Shown here: positions 43,623-56,100 of the stretch, piece after piece | Position numbering within the stretch: position 1 is the first letter of the stretch | Layout of the letters: every line of letters begins with the position of its first letter | NCBI GenBank assembly: GCA_002633005.1 | Contig: NMRA01000634.1 | Span: forward strand, 162,983-226,982 | Length of the DNA: 64,000 bases | From: Phoronis australis | Lineage: Eukaryota; Phoronida; Phoronidae | Reading direction: 5' to 3' | Program-made: the position numbers and the translations under genes | The notes under the pieces: model-generated | The model's database searches: none | The model's input: only the letters and a program-made list of their open reading frames with translations | What the model was told of the DNA's origin: nothing

Positions 43623-44095
43623 AACTTCTTTAAAAGATTAAGAGACCACTTCAGTGAATACACTGATTTTCAAGTAGGCCCAGTCGGAAGTAATTACATG
43701 AAGTAAAATACAGACAGCTATGTACAATTAGATTGAAAAGATAATAAATAAAATCAATTAGCGTAAATTAGTTAATATGTACAACTTGATGAATAAATAA
43801 AATAAAATAGAGTAAAGTAGTGATGAGCTGAGGTCTACAGTAACGAACCACGCACAAAGTCCCAGTAATTCTGTTTGAAGACGTGGACATTGGGCGCGTT
43901 CGCGACGGCAATTCTCCCGTCCGTTGCAAGCGACAGCACCTGTGTAGGCAAAAGTTCTTTTGCCACAGTTGTTTTTAGGTTTAATTGGTACCAGGCAGCC
44001 AGAAACACTCGCTCTAGTATTATAATTGTGAAAATCCCTTGAATTTAGTGGTAACGTGATTAGGTGTGAGGCTATGAATGGCTTTGTACACCATA

Positions 44096-45249
44096 CAGCC
44101 GATTTCATAAAGGTGGTTTAACAAAATCAGGTTTAAGACTTGAACTTGGTCTTCCTAAACCTGGTCTAATTTTAGACCTAAGTTGCATTTCACCAACGTG
44201 TTTAAGAGTCTGAAAGCCTGGTTTTGTTAGACCAGGGAGCCGGTTTAGTAAAACCAGGTTTAAAGTATCTAAGCCAACCTGCTGTGTCGATCTGGATTAA
44301 CCCAACACAAAAGCTATTGAAGTGCTTCAGTTCAATGAAACCTAGATCACGTGGGTATACAATGGCACACACTAGTAGATTGAGTGCAGACATTTGCAGA
44401 AAAGGTCTAAAAGCTCTCATGTGGAAAAATGTAATCATCTGTGCCCAACACACGTACACACATTAAAGTACATGCTCACGATTAGCCGCAACGTGATAAA
44501 TGTCCAAATTTATTTTTGTGTTATTTTAGTGTTTATTTTTCGTGGCCAAAGGGGGTCAAGACCCCTTCCCGGCAACATTAAATCGGACACCAATGGAGGT
44601 GGAACTCAGAAGAATCAGGAGATGCTGTCCTCAGTCAAACCCGTAGCGCTTACGACGACGACGCTCTGCTCGACCAGTCGTATTCTGAGGAATCCGCAGA
44701 ACACCATCCAGCACGTACTGGTCTACACATAAGCGGATCCAAGGGGTTCGGACCCCTTTTCCCTTGATTTTAGTGATATCAAATCTATAATTTTCCGATT
44801 GTTGACCTGGTCCTCCCTTTAAAAAGTCCTTGACCGACCCCCCCCCCCTTAAAAATCGCGGATCCACTCCTCCTACGTTTGATCTTGCGTCGTCGTAAAA
44901 CTGAATATTGAAAATAGTTCATTTTCGCTCTAAAACTGCGTCGTAATTGCACGCCGCGGCATCATTCAGGTACACCTATATCATGCAAGTCCGTCATATT
45001 CAACAGTTAAACCTTGGTTTGACCAATTCTTAAGTTAAACCTGGTTTAAGATCTTAATACAGGTCTAAAGAATATAGACCTAGTTGGTGAAATGAATTAT
45101 ACTGACTTAGACCATATCTAAACTGGAGTTAAACCAGGTTTTACTATACCACTGGTCTAACAATTAATGAAATGCAGATTATCTTTAAACCTGGTCTAAG
45201 TCCAGTTTAAACCAGGTTTAACTTTAAACCACCTTTATGAAATCGGCTG
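44096..45249. mobile_element. TIR DNA element inserted in the LINE, CATA target duplication
   Basis: Starts CAGCCGATTTCATAAAGGTG and ends with its reverse complement at 45249. The subterminal regions are packed with AACCAGGTTTA / TAAACCTGGTTT units in both orientations. CATA lies immediately outside both ends (44092-44095 and 45250-45253). 1154 bases. The interior holds a short unassigned frame (44224-44466) and GGATCC-flanked poly-C pieces near 44540-44880 that look like a second small insert. No transposase seen; superfamily unassigned. Confidence 0.8.
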
Positions 45250-45801
45250 CATAGAGTTTACATGAAAGGCACCACTGCTAACCAGGCTGCACCAACTAAG
45301 TTGCTCGAGAAGGTCAGAAATAGGAAAGTCATTATAAAGGCACTATAGTTGAGTAGCAGCCTCCCAGCCTTGTTTTGAATTTTTTAAAGTCTATCCTGAA
45401 GATATGATGCACAATTACCCCCACACAACATCACAGTAATCAAAGTGTGGTACAATTAGACTCCTGTAAAGTAGCATGATCAACGTAGCTCTGTACTCTG
45501 TACAAAAACCCAATTCGCTGAGAAACTTTTTTGCACACATACTCTACATGTTCGTCCCATGATAAATCATTGTCAATCATAACACCCAGATATTTATATT
45601 TCTCAGTTCTTGCCAGCTGGTTGTAATGGCAATGTTGCTACCAATAGCCATAACCTTGGTTTTATCAACTTTCAGTGTCAGTTTGTTCTCCACAAGCCAA
45701 GCATAAACACGATTCATTTATTTTGCTAAGGTGGCACTGACTTCATCTATTGATTTGGCAGCAAAGCAGAGGGTTGTGTCATTTGCATACAAACTAGTTG
45801 T

Positions 45802-46164
45802 TCATTGTTTCACTGACGTGGGTAAATCATTTACATAGACACAAAATAACAATGGGCCCAGTATCGACCCCTGGGGGACACCACAGGTCACGTCAAGTGG
45901 TGTTGATGACCACTCGTTCACAATAGTGACTTGATTCCGATTACTTAAATAATTACTTAACCAGTCGAGTTCGGCGGCGCGTACACCACAGCTAGAAAGT
46001 TTTAACAGTAATCTATTGTGGTTAACAGTATCGGAAGCTTTCTTCAGGTCCAGAAAGATAGCACCAGTAACTTTACCATTGTCCATATTGCCAAGTAAGT
46101 AGTCAGTTGTCAAGAAGAGAAGTGGCTGTTGAGTGTGCGGGCCGAAAACCTGATTGCTCATCAC
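45802..46164 (-). pseudogene. LINE reverse-transcriptase core fragment
   Basis: 120 codons hold GAIFLDLKKASDTVNH, LSNYLSNRNQVTIVN and GVPQGSILGPLLFCVYVNDLP. F to S change in the usual KAFDTV motif. The following YADD box is YANDTT, just downstream in another frame near 45790, so catalysis is lost. Confidence 0.8.
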
Positions 46165-46923
46165 ATAAAATATTGTTTGACTTTAAATAAGAGTTCAATT
46201 GTGACTGTACACCTCTTTCAAAATTTTTTCATAACAACAGGGACCACTGAGATTGGACCATAATTGTTTACAATATTTTTATCGCCTTCCTTAAAACTAG
46301 ATGTCACTTTGGCCTTTCTCCATGCGGCCGGTATGAACTGCGTTTCTAACGATTTGTTGTTTAGTAAGTGATTTACAGATCAACGCGAGTTTCAGTAATC
46401 TAGATGGAATCTCGTCCTTGCCAGTCGACTTGTTTGCGTTAATTTTAGAAAGCTATGTTAAGGTGAAATCCTCAGTGATTTCACAAAACGTAAACGCTTT
46501 GAAGTGTAATAGGCTGGACTCATTTGGCTGATGCACATCAGGAAATACTTGGGCCAATTTCCTACCAATTGAAGTAAAAAAATGTATTAAACTCTTCCGC
46601 TAATTAAAACAGATTGGATTCGATCATTTTCCTTTTTGGGTAGGCAAAGTTTTCCATAGTTGTTTACTATCATTTGCATTTCCAATTTCTCTTTGGTAGT
46701 GTTGCTTCTTTGATTCTTTGATTAGATTACTGCAACAATTTCTGAGTTCTTTAGCCTTGGACCAATCATCAGCAAGTCTCGCGATTTCCATGCCTTTGGT
46801 ATGCCAATAATCACGGTCCAATAAGAGGGCAATATAGTCGTCCGTTAATCATTCAGGTCGGTCAGCTCTGATTTTGACTGACTGATTGATTAAAAATATG
46901 AGTGCCAAATTTTCCATCATTCA

Positions 46924-47472
46924 TTAACATCTATGCCCAGAATGACAACGTCCTAGGGACACGCAGCAATATCTTCCAGAAAGTCCTGAGCAATAGTTTT
47001 TACAAGAGCGGTCTTTTACATAGATAGGTCGACCCCTGGTCCGTTTCCCCTCACGAACCATGTAAACAAGAGAGTGGCCACTTATTCCTAAGGCAATAAC
47101 ACCAGAGGCATTCATTTTGTCGTTAGTCGCGTGAGTTATGATGTGGTCTATACAGGTGCTCGAAGTTTCAGTAATACGGGTCGGCTCGACGATAACATGA
47201 CGTAATTGCTGTGTATTGAACAGCTGGATGTAGGCTTTGTTCATGGCGGTGTTCTGACTGAGTAGGTCAATGTTGACATCACCAAGCACATATATTTCCC
47301 TTGAGGTGGCGGCCACCTTCTCAGTTCGTTTATTTATATTTTCCAAGAATGGTTTATATTCGGCATTTGGTGGTCGGTACACAGAACATATAAAAATCGG
47401 CTTTGTATTTGGCAGTCTGAGTTCAATCCACACAGATTCCACATCAGAGCCAGTGAATGTCGGGTCTTTCAC
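46924..47472 (-). pseudogene. LINE endonuclease (EEP) fragment
   Basis: 182 codons hold DVESVWIELRLP, ICSVYRPPN, YVLGDVNIDLLS and GISGHSLVY. In AP-type endonucleases the last motif is SDH; here it is SGH, so the catalytic aspartate is lost. The N-terminal part (47444-47720) is in another frame. Confidence 0.75.
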
Positions 47473-48346
47473 TGAAATTGTAGCTGTCTCTGATAAAAAG
47501 AGCTACACCCCCATATCTTTCACTCCGATCTTTTCTGCACAGGTTATAGCCGTCAATTGATATTTCACCGACGGAGATCGAACAATTTAGCCATGTTTCG
47601 GACATCCATAGACTTGTCGTGGAGTAGTAAACGAATGTCTTCGATTTTTGGTAAAAGACTGCATACATTGAGGTGGGCTAAAATTATACCCTTGGCAAAC
47701 CTCAGTTCATGCATTGGACTGAAGTCCATCGGTGTATCACTCGATCACAGGTGCCGTCTCATTCGGTATACAAGCCATTGAGTTTATCAGTTGTAGTATA
47801 CGAAATAAAATCATTTCTCACCCAGTGACACAGGCCAGTTCAATGATATTCTGGTATCCATAAACTTCAGGAGCGGTTTGAAAATTGTGAAAAAAACTTT
47901 AAAAATTGTAAAGTTCTAGCAATACTCAACAACTCATTACACCTCTGACACCTGTCTATATAAGAAATATTATGAGACCGATTTTATGAGAGTAAAAAGC
48001 TAAATTCCATTTTTAGGCAACTAAACAAGGCTAATTCAGAATTCATTCTTGTGTATTCAGTCTTAGTCTGCATTTCTCTCCGAGTCGGTAGACAAAACCC
48101 CCCGATCTGTGTCCTTTGTACGTACTGTCGTAGGGAAACAAGAATATTGACCAACACAAACTTGTCAAATATTTTATACAACGTTGTCTTTCAATACAGG
48201 ACTATGTCAGACTAAGTGTCTTTAATATAACAGAAATTAGTCATAGAAGCATCTATTCCTTAGATAAATATTTCTACTCGAAAGATAATCAGTTTGTTCA
48301 GTCTCATTTCCGCAATCTTCCTTTTACGTGACATCTCTTAATCGAC

Positions 48347-48459
48347 TTAAAAAGCAGGTGGTTTATCAATGTGCTCCCACGTATAGCATCTGTTAGCTGT
48401 AGAGTCTTCCTTTTTCACTATTGTATCCATTCGCCCATCGAAAAGGCCAAAAATGCCAC
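48347..48459 (-). CDS. Second copy of gene 2 exon 9 (probably allelic)
   Basis: Same 113 bases as 50078-50190 with few changes; the last residue is Phe instead of Leu before TAA. It has an intact acceptor (CAG before GTGGC). Lies in the duplicated contig end left of the N at 48490, so it is unlikely to be a real extra exon. Confidence 0.7.
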
Positions 48460-50077
48460 CTGGAACGAAAATGGAACAGATGAAAAAAANTTTTGCACAC
48501 ATACTTTACATGTTCGTCCCATGATAAATCATTGTCAATCATAACACCCAGATATCTACATTTCTCAGTTCTTGCCAGCTGGGTGTAATGGCAATGTTGC
48601 TACCAATAGCCATAACCTTGACATTCAGTGTCAGTTTGTTCTCCATAAGCCAAGCATAAACACGAATCATTTCTTCTGCTAAGGTGACATTGACTTCATC
48701 TATTGACTTGGCAGCAAAGCAGAGGGGTGTGTCATTTGCATACAAACTAATTGTTCATTGTTTCACTGACGAGGGTAAATCATTTACATAGACACAAAAT
48801 AACAATAGGCCCAGTATCGACCCCTGGGGGACACCACAGGTCACGTAAAGTTGTGTTGATAACATCCCGTTCACAATTGTGACTTGATTCCGATTACTTT
48901 AATAATTACTGAAGCAGTCGAGTTCGGCGGCGCGTACATCACAGCTAGAAAGTTTTTAACAGTAATCTATTGTGGTTAACAGTATCGGAAGCTTTCTTCA
49001 GGACCAGAAAGATAGCACCAGTAACTTTGCCATTGTCCATATTGTCAAGTAAGTAGTCTGTTATGTCAAGAAGAGAAGTAGCTGTTGAGTATGCGGGCCG
49101 AAAATAGGATTGTTCATCACATACAAGATCGTTTGACTTTAAATAAGAATTCAATTGTGAGTGTACACCTCTTTCAAAAAATTTCATAACAACAGGGTCT
49201 TTCACTGAAATTGTAGCTGTCTCTGATAAAAAGAGTTACACCCCCATATCCTTCACTCCGATCTTTTCAGCACAGGTTATAGCCGTCAATTGATATTTCA
49301 CCGACGGAGGTCGAACAATTTAGCCGTGCTTCGCTAAAACACAAGACATCCATAGACTTGTCGTGGAGTAGTAAACGAATGTCTTCGATTTTTGGTAAAA
49401 GACTGCATACATTGAGGTGGGCTAGAATTATACCCTTGGCAAACCTCAGTTCATGCATTGGACTGAAGTCCGTCGGTGTATCACTCGATCACAGGTGCCG
49501 TCTCATTCGGTATACAAGCCATTGAGTTTATCAGTTGTAGTATACGAAATAAAATCATTTCTCACCCAGTGACACAGGCCAGTTAAATGATATTATGGTG
49601 TCCATAAACTCCAGGAGCGGTTGGATAATTGTGAAAAAACTTTAAAAATTGTAAAGTTCTAGCAATACTCAACTAGTCATTACACCTCTGACACCTGTCT
49701 ATATAAGGAATATTATGCGACCGATTTTATGAGAGTAAAAAGCCAAATTCCATTTTTAGGCTAATTCAGAATTCATTCTTGTGTATTCAGTCTTAGTCTG
49801 CATTTCTCTCCGAGTCGGTAGACAGAAACCCCCCGATCTGTGTCCTTTGTACGTACTGTCGTAGGGAAACAAGAATATTGACCAACACAAACTTGTCAAA
49901 TATTTTATACAACGTTGTCTTTCAATACAGGACTATGTCATACTAAGTGTCTTTAATAGAACAGAAATTGGTCATAGAAGCATCTATTCCTTAGATAAAT
50001 ATTTCTACTCCAAAGATAATCAGTTTGTTCAGTCTCATTTCCGCAATCTTCCTTTGATGTGACATCTCTTTATCGAC

Positions 50078-50190
50078 TTATAAAGCAGGTGGTTTATCAA
50101 TGTGCTCCCACGTATAGCACCTGTTAGCTGTAGAGTCTTCCTTTTTCACTATTTTATCCATTCGCCCATCGAAAAGGCCAAAAATGCCAC
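50078..50190 (-). CDS. Gene 2 exon 9 (C-terminus)
   Basis: Starts in phase 1 after TTCCAG and reads [14 protein letters not shown] to [13 protein letters not shown] and TAA. GG-x-FGLFDGR is the conserved C-terminal stretch following the HTG of exon 8. This copy is contiguous with exon 8, so it is preferred over 48347-48459. Confidence 0.85.
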
Positions 50191-53100
50191 CTGGAACAAG
50201 AATGGAACAGATGAAAGAAGTTGTACCACATGGCTAAACGATTATTGACACGTGCTGTTCCACAGCAGTTCACTTTTTCCATTACACCTAAGCGCGTCCT
50301 TCATTCGGCTTCAATGGCCTCCTAGGCAGACCTGCCACCCGTTCAGTAACACAAGACTTCGCAAGATTACGTGAGATATTGCCGTGTATTTTAAATGAGA
50401 ACACGTGACTTGGGCTAGATTTTAGCTAGGTCCTAGCGTAGGTCCTGGCGTTACGGAACGCACGCCTCACTGGTGAGGAGGGCGACGACAACGGCGTGGT
50501 GCAAATTATTAGATGTGCAGTTAAGACAAAATAGGAATTTCGACCATTTTAGATGTTATTCTCAATTGAGATTCACCTGATCAAGTGACAGGACGTAAAA
50601 TCGGTAGTCTATGACGTGATTCAAATGTTGACATAGCATCGTCATTTTTATTAAATGACTCCAGAATAAGATCTTAATTTTCTATTAAAAACTTTCAGCG
50701 ATTACAAAGTTTACCTGTGTGCAAGAACAGAACTCGCTTCCCTTTGAACCTTCCCGGATTTTTCTCCATCTCTGCAAGCATACCTAGCATGGCCTTTCCA
50801 GTATAACTAGGGTCCAATATTATTCCTGTCTCCCTGGCAACTTTTAGATAGAATTCTAGAAAAAAACGACAATATGAATTCAATGAGCCGTTAATTAGAC
50901 CTTTCCAATGCCGTGCCTACGACTGTATTTTCGATTTAAAAAACAATAAATCAACTTAAAGACGTATTTGCATGCTTCTAACTATGCTAATATATAACAT
51001 GAACTAAACGACAACGCTATTTGAACATCGTCTACACTGTTTGGACGTTCGCTATTGTTTAAGCGAGCATGTGCAGACAGTCTTCGAGCAGGAGACTCAT
51101 GATCCAGTTTGCGATTTAATTTCGTGTAAATGTGACTAAAGTGGAGCAAGCAGCGACAACTGACACGGTGGCAACTGTTTCTCGTGTAAAGGCGGCTTTA
51201 AAATCGAAAGTGATTTGCTTAGCAGGTATCTGAGTAGGAAAAACAGATAAAACGACTGGGCTGTAGTGGTGCAGTAGTCGCAGTGGTGCATGTATCTGCT
51301 GTCAACGCCAGCTGCCTGCCTTCCTGCCTAATTTTGGTGCTACCTGCCTAGGTGACTCCGTAAAACGGACTGTGAATACATTGTTAGGGAAGACAGATGT
51401 GTTTTAGCACCAGCAGGCTTACAACTTTGCACTTATTGTTCAGACCATTTCACGTCGCATAGTCGACTTTATAAAACACGTGCAGCATCTCGTAATGAAG
51501 TAGAAATGAGCCCACGATTTTATGGTACCCTATCTTAAATCCCGATCATTAAATCACTGAACACATACATATGTACAAAACTCTTCTTTAGTCTGAGGTT
51601 AATGATAATCCATACCGAGTTCTTTTTCCGTGGCAATGGCATAACCCTCTCCAATGTATCCGTCTATAAGATCAACCAAATCGCTGCTAGTGACATCACT
51701 TAAACCAACACATTTCAGAACGCCATTGATGTGTTTGTAGTAGTCGGCTGACTGCTTGAGGACGACTATACCGTGTATCCTACAGTGGTACATGTTTTAC
51801 AAGCAATGTGATGATTAAATACAGGTTAACAACAGTTCTGTAAAGTCATATGTATCGCCACCTTGGTAGGAGAGTCTTTTTGATTTAATTCAAAACTGCA
51901 AGGTAACACTCCATTAAAATATGTGATTGCTGNCTGCAAGCATACCTAGCATGGCCTTTCCAGTATAACTAGGGTCTAATATTATTCCTGTCTCCCTGGC
52001 AACTTTTAGATAGAATTCTAGAAAAAAACGACAATATGAATTCAATGAGCCGTTAAGTAGACCTTTCCAATGCCGTGCCTACGACTGTATTTTCGATTTA
52101 AAAAACAATAAATCAACTTAAAGACGTATTTGCATGTTTCTAACTATGCTAATATATAACAGGAACTAAACGACAACGCTATTTGAACATCGTCTACACT
52201 GTTTGGACGTTCGCTATTGTTTAAGCGAGCATGTGCAGACAGTCTTCGAGCAAGAGACTCATGATCCAGTTTGCGATTTAATTTCGTGTAAATGTGACTA
52301 AAGTGGAGCTAGCAGCGACAACTGACACGGTGACAACTGTTTCTCGTGTAAAGGCGGCTTTAAAATCGAAAGTCATTTGCTTATCAGGTATCTGAGTAGG
52401 AAAAACGAATAAAACGACTGGGCTGTAGTGGTGCAGTAGTCGCAGTGGTGCATGTATCTGCTGTCAACGCCAGCTGCCTGCCTTCCTGCCTAATTTTGGT
52501 GCTACCTGCCTAGTTGACTCCGTAAGTAGGACTGCGAATACATTGTTAGGGAAGACAGATGTGTTTTAGCACCAGCAGGCGTACAACTTTGCACTTATTC
52601 TTCAGACCATTTCACGTCGCGTAGTCGACTTTATAAAACACGTGCAACATCTCGTAATGAACTAAGTAGAAATGAGCCCATGATTTTATGGTACCCTATC
52701 TTAAATCCCGTTCATTAGATCACTGAACACATAAACATGTACACAACTCTTCTTTAGTCGGAGGTTAATGATAATCCATACCAAGTTCTTTTTCCGTGGC
52801 AATGGCATAACCCTCTCCAATGTATCCGTCTATAAGATCAACCAAATCGCTGCTAGTGACATCACATAAACCAACACATTTCAGAACGTCATTGATGTGT
52901 TTGTAGTAGTCGGCTGACTGCTTGAGGACGACTATACCGTGTATCCTACAGTGGTACATGTTTTACAAGCAATGTGATGATTAAATACAGGTTAACAACA
53001 GTTCTGTAAAGTCATATGTATCGCCACCTTGGTAGGAGAGTCTTTTTGATTTAATTCAAAACTGCAAGGTAACACTCCATTAAAATATGTGATTGCTGTA

Positions 53101-56100
53101 CACTACTTATTTAGATATAATTTTCCTGAAGTGGCGGAACAAACTGGAAAACGACAGTTTAAATTTCTAAAAAAACTGATATGTTAGATGACCAATAAGT
53201 TTGTTCATTATCTCTAGGATTTAGTAAAACATTTCTACATAAATAATAGCGACAACAAAGAACTTACTTGAGTTTGGATCCTGTGAGATAATTCGCAATA
53301 CTAAGACCACTTGCGGTACCACCGCTCCCACAAGCGAAAAATATGTCGTCAAAATTGTCCAGAACTCCCTTGTTCAAAAAAAAAGAAATCTATTACAGTG
53401 GAGTTATGCCGATTTCTTGATTATGACATGAAAAACGAAGTTCAAATCTGGACACAATGTTTCCTTCAACTCTACACAATGTATTACATCCAACAGTTTG
53501 GAAATTTACACCATGGCTACGGTCTTGACAAGATTCTCTATACAGTTGACGCAATGGCTTCGTTGATTCGAAAGTAAAATGTGGGTCTTAAATAAAGCAT
53601 GCACTACACTAAAACACCACAAGAGACTCTATAGCTGTCCTTCTCTTTTAAAAATAAGTGTCAGGATTTTGATTGCTTTAGTACCAGCACAGTTATTGCG
53701 CGGCCGCATCAAGACACACGCGGTGTAAATAAAGAGATATGTTGTACTATACTCAATAAAGACACCAGCATTCAAAAATAATTTCAAATGTGCATGCGCA
53801 TTGCATGCGGGAAATTACTGATTGGCTGGTCGAATTCTCAACAGGCAGCGCTTTACGCAAACTGATGGAGGAAGTGTAAATTTGGTCAGCTCTACAGACA
53901 AATCGGTGGTTAAAATTCATGATCAAGAAATGTGAATCCCAGAAAATTGTGGTTGCGTCTTTTCGGGAGCATCTTTCTACTGTCGCTGACTGTTATTTAC
54001 GTTGCTGTCCTGTATTCTTACAGTATGAATAACACATCGGTTAAATCGGCCAGATATGTGTTTATTTTACATGTATTTGCTTCAAGCACGCGACTATTAA
54101 ACATTACTGCAGAAACAAAATAGTTACTGCTACACCCCTTGCATGACAAGGCTAGAAATCGTTCATAGTTCGCCATTTTCTCACTTTGTTGTAAAGCTAA
54201 CCAATGACTGTCGAGGTTACATGAACCAATGATAAATCGCGTACTACTGCGTGCTACTTGCGTGCTGCACGCAGGGAACCAGCGAGTAAGTGATACCTGC
54301 GTGCTGGCTACCACCTCAGTAGCGGCACCCAGGGAACCAGCGAGATTGACCTATCGCCAGGATTACGACTGACGAATTAACTGACCAGTCACAACGCAGC
54401 ATTCTTGACAAACCTTCGTCTGCGTTTCCAATCCGCCATTTTACCCGACAAACAGTACGATGTCGTGTAAAACATATTTTGGTCTACAGCTCAAGAAATT
54501 GCGTGATAAGAGTGATGATACCGTGTTGATATGGCGTGTGTAATTCTGGCAGACGTTATGCAGCTTGAGAAGAATATCCCGTCATTTTTTGGGCATCTCC
54601 TAAGCCGAAAAGTGATGTCGAAAGGTTTAAACTACGGTATCAAACTGTACGAACGGCCACGTACACGAGCAGCTGAGCTTGGCACTGTTGCGTGATTACT
54701 CGAAGGTTAAACACAAATATATTTGTTCCAAGATACACACTTTTCAGTTTGGTGGCTATAGTGTAGTCTTATCTGATTTTGACTCCGGAGTTTCCACTAG
54801 TCTGGCCGCCTTTGTCTCGGCGCCTGCTGGATCTCAGCACTATACTGTAGTCCATCGATAGTCCCTGGAAATTGTTTTTCACTTATTACGATCAATAGAC
54901 ATCGTTTGTTTCGTAGCAGAGGTACATTTTTGTCATTCGCATACCCGTAAGCTGGCGTTCAACTGAACTTTTTCCCAAAATTGAGAGATTCGATCGGCAC
55001 AGGGAGGGGCACTGATTACTGAGCTCAAAGCCTTGTTCGAGCTGTTGTCACGAAAAAATAAACAATTGAATTACTTTTTGATGAGAATCTCTAGTATACC
55101 CACATCATAAACGTAGGATTTTTTGCTGAAAAGCATCGCCTGTTGTCTTTGTCGAAGCGTTTTCGGATAGTGCAATAACAGTCATCGAGTGTATTTGCCT
55201 CTGACATCTTGTTTGTTTGTAGGGTGTCACGTGACTTTTTGCGAGGGGGCAGAGCTTGCGATAGGTCAATTGACCACGTGCTTGAAGCACATACATAAAC
55301 AATAAGCACATATATGGCCGATTTAACCGATGTGTTATTCATATTGTACGACAGCAACGTTAACAAAAGTCAGCGACAGTAGAAAGATGCACTCCCAAAG
55401 GACGCAACCACAATTTTCTGGGATTCACATTTCTTAAACATGAATTTTAAGCGCCCTGTCTGTACAGTCCACATTTACACTTCCTCCATCAGTCATGCCA
55501 GTTTGTTTGCGTAAAGCGCTGCCTGTTGAGAATTCGACCAGCCAATCAGAAACGCCGGTGTAAAAAATTTCCCTGGGAAAATTAAGTGCTGCCTGCGGGC
55601 TGGCTACCACCTAGCGGCACGCAGGGAACCAGCGAGAATTGTGCTCGTCACGTAAATAGTTCAACGAGCTAGCTGTTCTACTAAACTTACGGGAGAGAGT
55701 ACGTTAGCGTGAATGTCGCATTTTTATTATTTGCTTTCTGTTATATATTCGTTTACAATATACTCCTTGTATTGCTGAGATACATTTTTCGTTAACAGTT
55801 TGTTTTTTCAAACTGCATTTACTCGAACTCTCCCCAAAAAATCTGCCATTCACTGAAAAGCAGACCAGATGATTACACTTTGCCGGGAACGACTGTTGCA
55901 ACGTTAGTAAGTCTTTGATTTGATTTGGTAGCGTTGTTTTTCTTCTGTTTTTGGCTTTCAAACTTGCTGAATCGACTCTCTTAATTGCAAAAACCAGGGA
56001 AAAGACATCCGAGCTCACGGCCCGACTCGTTGGTCCTGCAAGTAAGCACTTGTTCTATGTTCAGATCGAATCGAGCTTGTATAGATGGGTCGAGGGAGTC

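Larger units (their letters stand above)
43758..47790 (-). mobile_element. Decayed LINE (CR1/L2/Jockey-like) interrupted by a TIR element
   Basis: On the minus strand from about 47790: an endonuclease start (LNVCSLLPKIEDIRLLL), ICSVYRPPN, VLGDVNIDLL, a linker, then RT motifs FLDLKKASDTVNH, CGVPQGSILGPLL and YANDTTLCF, and finally the typical C-terminal DFHNYNTRAS and KRTFAYTGAV region at 43758-44095. Frames change several times. The 44096-45249 segment is a separate insertion; removing it and one CATA copy restores the reading MVYKAIHSLTP. Two key sites are lost: YADD is YAND and the endonuclease SDH is SGH. Family assignment is by motif resemblance only. Confidence 0.8.
45529..50222. repeat. 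Direct duplication around the N at 48490 (2.96 kb and 1.73 kb copies)
   Basis: Copy 1 is 45529-48489, copy 2 is 48491-50222. Both begin TTTTGCACACATACT and end GAACAGATGAA before A-rich sequence. Copy 2 lacks 46243-47464 (1222 bases of the LINE), joined at a GGG shared by both deletion ends. Each copy contains part of the LINE and gene 2 exon 9. The N at the junction indicates unmerged allelic contig ends. Confidence 0.75.
50772..53098. repeat. Direct duplication of about 1.16 kb around the N at 51933
   Basis: Copy 1 50772-51932 and copy 2 51934-53098 both start CTGCAAGCATACC and end TATGTGATTGCTG, with about 2-3% differences by eye. Each contains gene 2 exon 7 and the upstream part of exon 8. 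The N at the exact join suggests overlap of two allelic contig ends. Confidence 0.8.

Noticed and set aside
47270-47781. Plus-strand open frames near 47.3-47.8 kb
   Set aside because: Antisense of the LINE endonuclease.
53311-53577. 88-codon plus-strand frame
   Set aside because: Antisense of gene 2 exon 6 and its intron; lysine-rich because of the intronic poly-A.
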